From Corbicula japonica (taxonomy: Eukaryota > Mollusca > Bivalvia > Venerida > Cyrenidae), in contig JAZAYU010000015.1 of assembly GCA_038501625.1 (NCBI GenBank), positions 5,912,991 through 5,976,990 on the forward strand: a stretch of 64,000 nucleotides of DNA, in the 5' to 3' direction. Below are positions 58,201 to 60,235 of the stretch, piece by piece (the stretch's first letter is position 1; every line of letters starts with the position of its first letter). A program made the translations under genes and the position numbers. Below the pieces are notes generated by a model. That model made no database searches. It had not been told where the DNA came from and saw only the letters and a program-made list of their open reading frames with translations.

Positions 58201-60235
58201 ATCCATTGAAATGTTCATAAAAGAGTACTAGCACTCACAATCATGTCAGCATTAGAAACATATAGGTATGATATTCATGCATTGGTGCCAATTCGGATGT
58301 GTCGAACTTCGGATATCTCAAATTAAAATGTACGGTCCCGGCGACTTCGACACAACGAGTGTGGACTGTATTTAGATCAATGGAGCTAAAAATAGATTTT
58401 CAAAATATGCACTTTAAAAATCTTCATGTCTAAAAATGCAAGGCCTAGAGCTTTGATATTTGGTATGTATATATGTCACCTTATGCTGATCAAACAAGAT
58501 TGTTCAAATTATGACCCAGAGGCCAATATTGGCCCCTTCCCAGGGGTCAAAATGACATCTCCTTAACCATTTGATAGATTTTGACTATTTACAAGAATGA
58601 TCTTGTTACTCTCTCAGAATTGTTCAAACAATGCCAGTCCATTGCAAAATTACATCACAGGACCTAAAAAAAGATTTTCAAAATGAAACTTTAAAAATCT
58701 TATTGTCTGCAACAACAGTGTCTACAGTTTTGATAGTTGGTTACATTTAGCATTAACTAGTGGTTTCTTACAATTCATACTGCCCTTGAAGGTCACTCCC
58801 TACACATATAAAGTCTAGAAACATTTCATTATTTTAAGGGAAACAAGAGAGCGTTAAAACAACAGTAATCTATCGGAGCATAATGTTACACCAGTGTAGT
58901 ACTGTTATACCTGAGAGGTCATTGTTAAGCAGTTAGTTTCATTTTGAAATTTTTCCCCTTTGATTGATTTTTTTAGAGCATTTCTTGTCCATTCAATAAC
59001 TCCAAACATGGTTTGCGTGTTTCTTGCAATGACTTGAAGTGCAGTGCACAAGAACCATAACTCTACCTTCTTCAGTTTTTTAGTTATTCCCCTTTGATTG
59101 ATTTTTATAGAGCATTTCTTTTTCGGAGCGTAGCAATGTCACCATATGTTCAAATGACCTAAATTTTGATATGCTTGTTTCTTGCAATTACTTGAAGTGC
59201 AGTGCACAAGAACCATAACTCTACCTTCTTCCGTTTTTGAATTAGACCCCTTTGATTTTTATAGAGCATTTCTTGTTCAGAGCATCACAATGTCACCATA
59301 TGTTCAAATGACTCCAAACTTGGTATGCATGTTTCTTGCAATGACTCAAAAGGCTGTGCACAGGAACCTTTACTCTACCTTGTTCCATTTTTGAATTATT
59401 CCCCTTTGATTGACTTCATAGAGCATTTCTTGTCATTTTTATAAATATTCCCATTTGATAGATTTTTAGTGCATTTCTTGCCAAGGGCATAACTCGTTGT
59501 GCATTTTTCTTGCGATGAGATATTTAAAAGGTTAATTTATATATGAATTTTGTGCAAATACATTGCTAATAACTTTACAACAAAAAACTAATTTAAAATT
59601 TCGTTGGGCGACACATCGGACTCGCGGAGTTCTAGTTTCATTTAACAACTATATTTCTTGAGGTTTTTACTTCAAACATGGTATGCGTGTAATAAATGTA
59701 TATATATGTTCCTTATCATCCCCCACATCAGTCATTATCATCACCCACATCATATTTTTAATGTTCATAACTTGAACAATCTTATTTCCAGTATAATCTC
59801 CTCTTTTAACTTAGAATTTTGATTCAGTGTTGTAATATTTTATTATAATTTGTTATTCACAAGAAGATGACCCCTATTGATTTTAAAGTCACTAGGTCAA
59901 AGGTCAAGGTCACAGTGACCTTCAGCAAAAAAACAGCAGATAACTATCAAAGTGGCATTTGGGGGGCATACATGTTTTACAAAAATCTCTTGTTTTTAAC
60001 TTATAATTATGCTCCATTTCATTTCCAGAGCCTTGTTCAATTATATATGTTTACCAGTTCATTTTGAAAGCAACATTTCGAGGGCGTATTTCAATTTCTT
60101 TTGACAGCTCTTGTTGTCTATGATTTTAATACTATGAATAGAAGTCTACAAATATTTATGTTTGCTTTCAGATTTATGATAGATATGAACTATTACACAG
60201 CTGTTTCTATACCAGATGACAGTGTTTTTAAGTAA
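3899..60235 (+). CDS. RBM33: RBM33-like RNA-binding protein, 3' eleven exons (5' part outside window)
   Basis: Joined exons: 3899-4215, 4504-4841, 10890-11091, 14884-15086, 23127-23248, 31034-31280, 41488-41620, 50348-50991, 53729-53839, 56687-56775, 60172-60235. Every border is AG/GT and the phases fit throughout, giving 822 codons and a TAA. Recognition rests on features I recall from vertebrate RBM33 in the same order: an R/G-rich start, P/Q/H-rich stretches with an IHVNPNFQG motif (IHINPHFKG-like in human), a charged helix with EEQKRKREL and a KKLAQQ end, and a C-terminal RRM. Human RBM33 is about 1170 residues, so roughly 300 acidic N-terminal residues should lie upstream. Known roles of the family are nuclear RNA binding, help in mRNA export, and m6A-dependent partnership with ALKBH5; these are not visible in the sequence. 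Introns range from 288 bp to about 10 kb and are full of repeats. The last exon could instead continue through a GTAAGT donor at 60232. Confidence 0.85.
4504..4841 (+). CDS. RBM33: RBM33 exon 2: P/Q/H-rich low-complexity segment
   Basis: Residues 107-218 plus the split codon 106 (A|TG, Met). Acceptor TTTCAG at 4498-4503, donor CAG|GTAATT at 4842, phase 0 at the end. It carries a short glutamine run followed by repeated PQ/QP/HPQ patterns, then STIHVNPNFQGPL, the best single match to vertebrate RBM33 in this part. Composition predicts disorder and no globular domain. The intron before it is only 288 bp (4216-4503), the shortest here, and holds nothing else that I can see. Confidence 0.85.
4842..6929. 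other. Intron 2, first part: no recognisable feature
   Basis: AT-rich intron sequence. Small open frames are present on both strands but show neither family similarity nor splice-consistent phase with the gene. No array, TIR pair or long palindrome seen. Confidence 0.6.
6930..7330 (+). repeat. Three-copy degenerate tandem array, unit about 165 bp
   Basis: CTTGAGGGATTTCATTGAAA followed by CTTCACAGGAGTGTTTGTCA and CCAAGCCTAGTTGTGCATAT recurs starting near 6933, 7103 and 7265. The middle copy keeps a GCTCAGATTATTTTTGGCC spacer. It has the look of the core of a hairpin-headed array element but no head or tail was found. Confidence 0.75.
7385..7774. other. Possible decayed pogo/Tigger-type TIR element, interrupted
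   Basis: ACAGTAAAACATTGCTATTA at about 7384 followed by repeated GACCAC/ACCAC motifs (7405, about 7470, 7565) recalls ends of pogo/Tigger-like MITEs. The right-hand part GGTGGTCATCTAAAT is cut by the hAT-like insertion at 7783. No opposite TIR was located. Confidence 0.3.
8421..8565. repeat. Near-perfect palindrome, 65-bp arms, 15-bp loop
   Basis: The arms 8421-8485 and 8501-8565 are complementary with one mismatch. Arm content includes TTGAGGTCGATATGTAGTTT and GACCTGGGTAGTGTGATATC. The loop is TCGTACTTCGTCCTC. High arm identity suggests recent formation or insertion. Confidence 0.92.
8569..8731. repeat. Second palindrome, about 32-bp arms, with ATG/GAT microsatellite
   Basis: Arms at about 8569-8600 (ATACCCTATGAATTTAAAGC...) and 8699-8731 are complementary. 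The loop contains a (GAT)n/(ATG)n run around 8601-8630 and CGACTCGCGAG-like GC-rich sequence. It begins within 4 bp of the end of the preceding palindrome. Confidence 0.88.
10890..11091 (+). CDS. RBM33: RBM33 exon 3: P/Q/S-rich segment
   Basis: Residues 219-285. Acceptor TTCCAG at 10884-10889, donor CCAG|GTAAGA at 11092, ends in phase 1. It begins DPSQNWPRHS and ends SPPRHRFPG; disordered composition with aromatic residues spaced through P/Q/S. A 3.06-kb hAT-like insertion ends at 10837, and with its target duplication (to 10845) leaves only 44 bp of older intron before the acceptor, so the branch point must lie in that short stretch or in transposon sequence. Confidence 0.85.
11640..12480 (+). 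repeat. Hairpin-headed array element, degenerate cores
   Basis: The head TATGCCCCCAAAGGGAGG at about 11648 is followed by CATCTGTTTGTCCATCTCTC and then two to three diverged cores sharing TTTCTCAATTTCTACAAA, TGGCATGAAAGTTTACACAC and AAACAGTGCACAGGTC (12180-12425). Typical intronic bivalve-type repeat; not coding. Confidence 0.65.
12485..13230 (+). repeat. Tandem array, five units of about 146 bp
   Basis: Units begin with TTTCCGCTCAATAACT-like sequence near 12507, 12653, 12799, 12945 and 13089. Each has CAGAGCCTTCAAACTTCATA and TATTGATTTTGGGGTCAGTA, and the first four end with three overlapping AGGTCA half-sites (for example 12613-12631, 12903-12921). The last unit is the most diverged. Confidence 0.88.
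13231..13342. repeat. Compound microsatellite (GATA / AAGAT / AAAAG / ACAAG / GACA)
   Basis: Direct reading shows TAGATAGATAGATA, then about ten AAGAT units, then AAAAG, ACAAG and finally GACA units, a smooth graded transition. The serine/leucine/tyrosine-rich minus-strand frames across it are artefacts. Confidence 0.95.
13343..14883. other. Intron 3 remainder with a repeated TCACACTCCTGACA motif
   Basis: No coding evidence. GTCACACTCCTGACA recurs at about 13882, 14047 and 14440, suggesting a very decayed array. A block at about 14588-14650 (ACAGGAAAACCCAAACCAGC) is also found near 53320-53360. Confidence 0.5.
14884..15086 (+). CDS. RBM33: RBM33 exon 4: G/Q/P-rich segment next to a minisatellite
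   Basis: Residues 287-353 plus split codon 286 (G|GA). Acceptor GTTGTAG ending 14883; donor ATGCAG|GTATCA at 15087; phase 0 at the end. The sequence is GSAHHPHQIGQ-like, then RSRGPQQGNLRPRG, then a Q/M-rich end. The donor is the first copy of a 23-bp tandem repeat (15087-15224), so very similar donors recur every 23 bp downstream. The repeat has no stop codon in the frames entered, and reading stays open to about 15230. Confidence 0.85.
15087..15224 (+). repeat. Minisatellite of six 23-bp units containing splice-donor copies
   Basis: Unit GTATCATGTCCTTCAAGCTT plus CAG, copies starting 15087, 15110, 15133, 15156, 15179 and 15202; the first four are identical and the last two carry one or a few changes. 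The array begins at the exact exon 4 donor, so all but the last junction re-create a CAG|GTATCA donor together with a TTCAG acceptor-like end. Confidence 0.95.
15460..16150 (+). repeat. Degenerate array element (CATCAAGACAATGTGCAGAA family)
   Basis: A GTCCGTTCATCTGTCTGTCC tract near 15490 is followed by about four cores with TCAAGACAACATGCAGAA-type and GCTCAAGATCAAG-type motifs. The same family is at 51730-52020 and 53970-54800. Ends by the palindrome at 16154. Confidence 0.7.
16154..16229. repeat. Perfect 76-bp palindrome without loop
   Basis: Exact dyad symmetry about 16191/16192: CAAACAAGTGATATATATAC ... CTGACATGTCAG ... GTATATATATCACTTGTTTG. A single-arm version of the same sequence is at 52019-52031 continued at 53128-53153, split there by a mariner-like insertion. 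Confidence 0.93.
16835..22599 (+). mobile_element. Array element: about 39 tandem units of 145 bp with shared head and tail
   Basis: The head GGCTCAGGGTGAGCTATTAG plus a GTCCGTCGTCC tract leads into units with AACACTCTAGCGGTCACATT, GATTGTCATGAAACTTGGTC, AATATGGGTCATCTGGGTCC and AAAACTAGGTCACTGTTACT. The tail is ACTCAGGTGAGCGATAAAGG, a GGGCCATCATGGCCC dyad and TCTTGTT. Successive TTGTTAA positions (17051, 17196, 17341, 17486) give an exact 145-bp period, not a multiple of 3, so frames inside are not genes. The head hairpin's first arm, present at 45014, is missing here. Same family as 45014-48054. Confidence 0.9.
22600..23126. other. Intron 4 end: small palindromes, CRE-like site
   Basis: Contains TGACGTCA at 22789-22796, the palindrome CTTTTCCCTAGGGAAAAG around 22823-22840 and CATGCAAGATAC (22620), whose complement GTATCTTGCATG lies at about 16751, so parts of an older TIR element may flank the big array. 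No coding sequence before exon 5. Confidence 0.45.
23127..23248 (+). CDS. RBM33: RBM33 exon 5: charged helical segment
   Basis: Residues 354-393. Acceptor TTTACACAG ending 23126; donor AAG|GTATTG at 23249; ends in phase 2. Begins VPMEAGGAWNPKPEQ and finishes with a helix rich in E and K (KKIQELEEKKRLR, to about residue 394), likely the beginning of the charged helical region that precedes the C-terminal half of RBM33. No ORF of usual size marks this exon; it was placed by its borders and phase. Confidence 0.8.
23328..23910 (+). repeat. Tandem array, about ten units of 53 bp
   Basis: CATGTAATGTCTTATGAGAA, TATTGCAACTGTGTACAGTT and AGGCCACTGCTAA form a unit of 53 bp (for example starts at 23428, 23481, 23534), with two shortened copies. 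It begins about 80 bp after the exon 5 donor. Confidence 0.92.
24291..25433 (+). repeat. Hairpin-headed array element, about seven diverged cores
   Basis: The head ATAACCCCACAAACGAAG / TTTGAGGGGTATATAGG (24291-24325) is followed by a GGTCAGTCGGTCGG tract, cores of about 140-145 bp with TGATAACTCATGAAGGGC and AATACAGGTCAAGTTCGA motifs, and the tail GGGGTATTTAATCAC...GTGGTAATTCTAGTT. The tail matches that of 32404-35362. Confidence 0.8.
26143..26350. mobile_element. pogo/Tigger-like MITE remnant
   Basis: TACAGTGGAATTGCTATAAC starts at about 26142, followed by recurring GATAACTCGAA / TAATTCAAAA motifs and TGGTCCCGTCAACTT, as in pogo/Tigger-type ends and like the element at 57464. The opposite TIR is not visible, so it is partial. 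Confidence 0.5.
26752..28045 (+). repeat. Array element, about seven units near 147-150 bp
   Basis: Head TATACGCCCATTTGAAAAAC/GGGATGTATT with a (GGCG)n tract at 26808-26830, then units with GCTCTCTAAGTCAAAGAGTT, TTATCAAACTTGGTGAATAT, GTTGGTGGGCATAAT and GAATTATGGCCCTTGAATTG; tail GTTTGGCACTCTTGTT to 28045. Frames crossing the units are not coding. Confidence 0.85.
28201..29384. other. Intron 5 segment, no clear feature
   Basis: AT-rich. A GAGGGCATATAGGTTTTCCC tract near 28532 followed by CTTGTCCATCTGTC looks like a decayed array-element head. Otherwise nothing supportable. Confidence 0.45.
29385..29640 (+). repeat. Two-unit repeat; paralogue of the region around 44950-49910
   Basis: AACTTAATGTTGCC...TACTTGGAATATATCATC...CAACAAGAAGGATAACTCCT occurs once at 29385-29500 and in altered form at 29535-29640. 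The same sequence at 44950-45013, 48055-48212 and 49883-49910 is broken by two insertions. Confidence 0.6.
30163..30232 (+). other. tRNA-like sequence (pseudogene or SINE head)
   Basis: An A-box-like TAGCTCAGTGGTTAACGCG (30169-30187) and a B-box-like GGGTTCAATTC (30220-30230) lie at tRNA-like spacing. The acceptor stem (GCCCTAA) has no partner and the D-stem and anticodon arm do not pair well, so a working tRNA is unlikely. T-rich and A-rich tracts follow. Confidence 0.35.
30588..30910 (+). repeat. Hairpin-headed array-element remnant
   Basis: The head TTATGCCCCCACAAAG/TGGGAGGCATATAG at 30589-30617 is followed by GTCTGTCCGTGTGTCCCC and one decayed core (CCTCATTAAGACAAGGTGCA). It ends about 120 bp before exon 6. 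Confidence 0.65.
31034..31280 (+). CDS. RBM33: RBM33 exon 6: basic segment with two SUMO-type motifs
   Basis: Residues 395-476 plus split codon 394 (AG|A, Arg). Acceptor TTTTTACAG ending 31033, donor AAG|GTATGA at 31281, phase 0. Lysine-rich (KTTKKKIILTS, TPQKRPSG), with PPKVIRLS following. VKVE occurs at residues 404-407 and 456-459; both fit the hydrophobic-K-x-E sumoylation consensus, the second as VKVEPD. The basic clusters could act as nuclear localisation signals. Function is inferred from composition only. Confidence 0.82.
31281..31589. other. Start of intron 6, nothing recognised
   Basis: No repeat, palindrome or coding signal seen between the exon 6 donor and the element candidate at 31590. 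Confidence 0.5.
31590..32310. other. Possible Harbinger-like element remnant
   Basis: TTAGGGTCGTGTTCTCACGG at 31587 looks like a Harbinger-type TIR beside a TTA site, and a 44-codon frame at 32174-32308 (MTDIQQQARLLLAY start) has the helical, Q-rich look of some Harbinger-encoded N-termini. GGTGATCATTGCCCTCC and GGTGATCATTCCCCCTCC repeat near 32020-32080. No right TIR found; weak. Confidence 0.25.
32404..35362 (+). repeat. Hairpin-headed array element, about 18 cores
   Basis: The head ATACCCCCGTATACG/AAGTATAGGGGGTATAT (32404-32437) is followed by a GGTTGGTTGGTTGGG tract and then units with CTACAGTTTTTAAGATATTG, ACTTGAAACTTGATACACAT, GTTCGGCATGAAGTGTAGAT and TGGATCAGTCCATTATTTTT. Unit starts 32796, 32941, 33087 and 33233 give 145-146 bp. 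The tail GGGAGTATTAATCAC...GTGATAGCTCTAGTT ends at about 35360. Confidence 0.88.
35727..37010. mobile_element. Element with subterminal CACCTATTACCGAAC repeats
   Basis: CTATTACCGAAC-type repeats at 35732, 35751, 35770 and 36600 on + face inverted copies GTTCGGTATTAAGTGC (36950) and GTTCGGCATTAGGTGC (36968) on the right. The outer ends GTAACCCTATTACC and CTCTATTACAACC are roughly inverted. Likely a non-autonomous DNA transposon of about 1.28 kb; superfamily and target duplication unresolved. Confidence 0.55.
35963..36070. repeat. Palindrome of about 50-bp arms
   Basis: TAACACTAAACTGAAGCATT at 35963 is complementary to AATGCTTCAGTTTAGTGTTA ending 36070, and pairing continues through TTGGGTCTCT/AGAGACCCAA to a TATAAATATTTATATA centre. 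A few bases differ in the poly-A/T stretch. It lies inside the element 35727-37010. Confidence 0.9.
37074..39373 (+). mobile_element. Array element, about 10 units of 145 bp, AGCTCACC/GGTGAGC family
   Basis: The head AGCTCACCTGTCAAATAG/TGACAGGGTGAGCT (37075-37106) with GTCGTCCGTCCGTCTGTCC precedes units with AATTTTGGTCCGATCTTCTT, CAAACTTGGTCAGAATGTTT and GAAACTGGGTCATGTGACCT; CTTGT positions 37295, 37440, 37585 and 37730 give 145 bp. About 38686-38930 is an AT-rich insert or variant between two near-identical unit halves. The tail GACAGGTGAGCGACCC...CCCTCTTGTT ends at about 39371. Confidence 0.87.
39374..40330. other. Intron 6 segment; possible decayed transposon, no gene
   Basis: An 89-codon minus-strand frame at 39409-39678 has no similarity I recognise. 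CACAGTGGAAACGTGTTCAT near 39760 (complement like ATGAACACGTTTCC) resembles a Harbinger-type end. No paired terminus identified. Confidence 0.35.
40331..40735 (+). repeat. Hairpin-headed element (TATGCTCCC family)
   Basis: TATGCTCCCAGAAGAACTTG/GGGGAGCTTAAAGTCGCCGG at about 40330-40367, then GTCCATCTGTCCGTCTGCC and one or two decayed cores with TTTAAGGTCAAGGTCACA; tail CACTAGTCTCTTGTTTC. The element starting at 63891 has the same head and next 80 bp. Confidence 0.75.
40768..40935. repeat. GTCAGGGAA-rich repeat
   Basis: CAGGGTTGCCAGCGGACTTG is followed by many GTCAGGGAA/GTCAGTGAA motifs between 40795 and 40900. It resembles a dispersed transposon end widely seen in animals; no partner TIR located. 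Confidence 0.45.
40972..41345 (+). repeat. Hairpin-headed element (TATGCCCCCGCC family), two cores
   Basis: The head TATGCCCCCGCCATGTAATG/GCGGAAGGGCATATAG at 40975-41010, a (GT)n tract near 41021-41052, and two cores ending GTAGGTCCAAGGTCAAGGTC (about 41167 and 41314). It ends about 140 bp before exon 7. Confidence 0.8.
41488..41620 (+). CDS. RBM33: RBM33 exon 7: basic coiled-coil/helical segment
   Basis: Residues 477-520. Acceptor CACTCAG ending 41487; donor CAGG|GTAAGA at 41621; ends in phase 1. A continuous charged helix: EMDLDKALEEQKRKREL, then repeated K/R/E/A, ending LLAKKLAQQ. This matches in order and pattern the human RBM33 helix that I recall as EEQKRLREEI...KKELLERLAQQ, and with the IHVNPNFQG motif is the strongest evidence for the assignment. 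The K/R pairs also make it a plausible bipartite nuclear localisation signal. Confidence 0.88.
41621..42999. other. Intron 7 first part, one decayed element head
   Basis: TTATTCCCCCAAAGAGAGGC at about 42696 followed by GCCTGTCCATCTGTCCATTT is a decayed head; the rest is AT-rich sequence without features I can support. Confidence 0.5.
43000..44220. mobile_element. Tc1/mariner-like element, 1221 bp, TA target site
   Basis: Ends CACTAGTCAAAAGTTCTAAG (43000) and CTTAGAACTTTTGACGAGTG (to 44220) are inverted over about 29 bp with one mismatch, extending into GTGCACACTT. TA flanks both sides (42998-42999, 44221-44222). Length and TA duplication suit the Tc1/mariner group. The only sizeable frame is a lysine-rich 99-codon one on minus (43271-43570) that is not a transposase I recognise. 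Confidence 0.85.
44221..45013. other. Intron 7 segment with left piece of an interrupted repeat
   Basis: AT-rich; from about 44950 (TTGACTTAATACTTGGAATT...TGATAACTCCTGTTTGAC) it matches the two-unit repeat at 29385-29640 and is cut by the array element starting 45014. Confidence 0.55.
45014..48054 (+). mobile_element. Array element: about 20 units of 145 bp, complete head and tail
   Basis: The head hairpin GCTTACCTGAGC/GCTCAGGGTGAGC (45016-45042) and a GTCCGTCGTC tract precede units that are the same as those of 16835-22599 (GATTGTCATGAAACTTGGTC, AAAACTAGGTCACTGTTACT). The tail CTCAGGTGAGCGATAAAGGG, the GGGCCATCATGGCCC dyad and TCTTGTT are identical to the other copy. The flanks rejoin to match the repeat at 29490-29520, giving an empty-site paralogue. 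Confidence 0.9.
48213..49882. mobile_element. TA-flanked TIR element, 1670 bp, non-autonomous
   Basis: GGGTCAATCCGGGTAAGTAC (48213) and GTCCATACTTACCCGGATCG...ACCC (to 49882) are inverted, each followed inward by ACGGACA-type motifs; TA lies on both sides (48211-48212, 49883-49884). The flanking sequence ACAAGAATGA|TA|ACTACTGTTTGAC matches the uninterrupted CAACAAGAAGGATAACTCCT at about 29477. No transposase frame. Confidence 0.82.
49885..50347. other. Intron 7 end, no clear feature
   Basis: AT-rich; the first 30 bp complete the interrupted repeat. Nothing else supported before the exon 8 acceptor. Confidence 0.5.
50348..50991 (+). CDS. RBM33: RBM33 exon 8: Q-rich and RG-rich segment
   Basis: Residues 522-735 plus split codon 521 (G|CT, Ala); at 644 bp the largest exon seen. 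Acceptor TTTACAG ending 50347, donor AGG|GTAAGT at 50992 (excellent consensus), phase 0. Layout: alanine-rich start (KARAVAAAV), a Q/N/F-rich prion-like stretch about 542-590, an RG box about 643-659 (MRGRGKVRGQG, RGRGRG), then a less repetitive region ending VFEKVETSSPQR. RG boxes commonly bind RNA or are arginine-methylated; that role here is inference. Confidence 0.85.
50992..51729. other. Intron 8 start, no clear feature
   Basis: Non-coding; small open frames without splice-consistent phase or similarity. The stretch ACCGAATGTAAAAGG...GACATTGG (51330-51420) has transposon-like composition but no partner. Confidence 0.45.
51730..52020 (+). repeat. Degenerate array element, partial
   Basis: Cores of the 15460-16150 family: CCCCTTGAAGGAACTTCATG, GTTAACCTAATTAAGG, CTGTGCTGCTCAAGGTCAAG and GAGTGACAAGCCAA. 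It ends in the half-palindrome sequence that is perfect at 16154-16229. Confidence 0.7.
52032..53127. mobile_element. mariner-like element, about 1096 bp, carrying a SINE
   Basis: TIRs GAGGGTTGTCCAGAAAGTTC (from 52033) and GAACTTT-like ACTTTCCGGACAGCCCTC (to about 53126) are inverted with few mismatches; the GTCC(A/G)GAAAGTT pattern is typical of mariner ends. TA flanks both sides (52030-52031, 53128-53129). The outside sequence rejoins to GTGATGGTATACACAGATCA, matching 16161-16182. An 83-codon minus frame (52587-52838) is not a transposase I know. Confidence 0.8.
52090..52395 (+). mobile_element. tRNA-derived SINE nested in the mariner-like element
   Basis: Head with A-box-like TGGTCCAGTGGTGGTAGAGA (52103-52122) and B-box GGGTTCGAGACTC (52148-52160), a central part with CTTCACCCAGGTGTATAAAT and GGGTACCTGTGAGG that recalls the conserved central domain of metazoan domain SINEs, and a tail CTGTACCTTTACCTTTTA-like. 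Exact ends are uncertain; family naming is from memory. Confidence 0.65.
53130..53728. other. Intron 8 end, array-element tail remnant
   Basis: AAGCATCCATGACCTTTTCA and GGGGATATTGCTGTCCTCC (53248-53300) also occur, diverged, at 55008-55065. No coding signal until exon 9. Confidence 0.45.
53729..53839 (+). CDS. RBM33: RBM33 exon 9: first half of C-terminal RRM
   Basis: Residues 736-772. Acceptor TCTTACAG ending 53728; donor AAG|GTAGGT at 53840; both ends phase 0. STVMIKDVPAKVDLGKISAR reads as RRM strand 1 (RNP2-like VMIKDV, 747-752) followed by helix 1, then FGKTK leading to strand 2. The RNP2 position that is usually aromatic is Met/Ile here, so RNA binding through the classic stacking residues is doubtful. 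Confidence 0.85.
53970..54800 (+). repeat. Array element, about five cores near 150 bp
   Basis: A GTCCAACTGGTTGTCTTTCTG-like start is followed by cores with CATCAAGACAATGTGCAGAA, CCCATGTTCCAACCTGGCTG-like and GGCTCAAGGTCAAGGTCA motifs (starts near 54138, 54288, 54440, 54595, 54745). Same family as 15460 and 51730. Confidence 0.8.
54801..56686. other. Intron 9 remainder, decayed repeat ends
   Basis: Contains a decayed core near 55130-55280 (TGTCTCTGTCAGTCCATCAG) and a pogo-like end GATATAGAGTCTTACTGTAA at about 55899. No gene signal; small frames at 56329-56625 overlap each other on opposite strands and are not convincing. Confidence 0.45.
56687..56775 (+). CDS. RBM33: RBM33 exon 10: RRM strands 2-3 and helix 2
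   Basis: Residues 773-801. Acceptor TATTTCAG ending 56686; donor AG|GTAAGT-like at 56776; ends in phase 2. MFNYKADEKIIVVQFSKPSEAA covers strand 2, an RNP1-like strand 3 (about 780-787, EKIIVVQF) and helix 2 with SEAAAFLNKSF. RNP1 normally has aromatic residues at its third and fifth strand positions; only the final F is kept, so the fold is RRM-like but the surface is atypical. Confidence 0.85.
57085..57440 (+). repeat. Two decayed array cores
   Basis: TTTAAAATAACTTGGCAGAA/ATTTTGAAATAACCTGGCAC and GGTCAAGGTCACACTTACAG/GGTCAAGGTCACACATACAG are repeated about 125 bp apart. No head or tail. Confidence 0.6.
57464..58368. mobile_element. pogo/Tigger-like MITE, 905 bp, perfect TIRs
   Basis: The ends CAGTCCACACTCGTTGTGTC (57464) and GACACAACGAGTGTGGACTG (to 58368) are exact complements, with TA on both sides (57462-57463, 58369-58370). 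Inside, GTCGAA / AACTTCGGATATCTCAAATT and TTACGGTCCCGTCAAA / TACGGTCCCGGCGAC extend the inverted similarity. No transposase frame is present, so it depends on another copy for movement. Confidence 0.9.
58383..58800 (+). repeat. Two-core repeat interrupted upstream by the MITE
   Basis: GAGCTAAAAATAGATTTTCAA/GACCTAAAAAAAGATTTTCA and CTTTAAAAATCTTCATGTCT/CTTTAAAAATCTTATTGTCT recur about 280 bp apart (58384, 58662). Sequence before the second, CAGTCCATTGCAAAATTACA, parallels GGTCTATTGCA|TA|TTTAGATCA around the MITE. Confidence 0.6.
58860..59640 (+). repeat. Array element, about four cores
   Basis: Cores with GAGCATTTCTTGTTCAGAGC, TGTCACCATATGTTCAAATG, TGCATGTTTCTTGCAATGAC and AAGTGCAGTGCACAAGAACC (about 58975, 59110, 59268, 59425). 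The tail TTGGGCGACACATCGGACTC, hairpin GACTCGCGGAGTT and CTAGTTT end at 59638. Confidence 0.75.
59894..59921 (+). promoter_or_regulatory. Cluster of AGGTCA half-sites with an ERE-like palindrome (candidate)
   Basis: AGGTCA at 59894, 59901 and 59907 gives a DR1 followed by a DR0, and 59907-59921 is AGGTCACAGTGACCT, an inverted repeat with 3-bp spacer identical to the consensus estrogen-response palindrome. It lies in a repeat remnant 250 bp before the last exon. Binding in this animal is unknown. Confidence 0.4.
60172..60235 (+). CDS. RBM33: RBM33 last exon seen: RRM strand 4 and C-terminus
   Basis: Residues 803-822 plus split codon 802 (AG|A, Arg) and a TAA at 60233-60235. Acceptor TTGCTTTCAG ending 60171. 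The peptide FMIDMNYYTAVSIPDDSVFK supplies RRM strand 4 and a short tail. The last codons overlap a perfect GTAAGT at 60232-60237, so the exon might be spliced (ending 60231, phase 2) rather than terminal. No convincing further exon was found downstream, so the stop is preferred. Confidence 0.65.
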
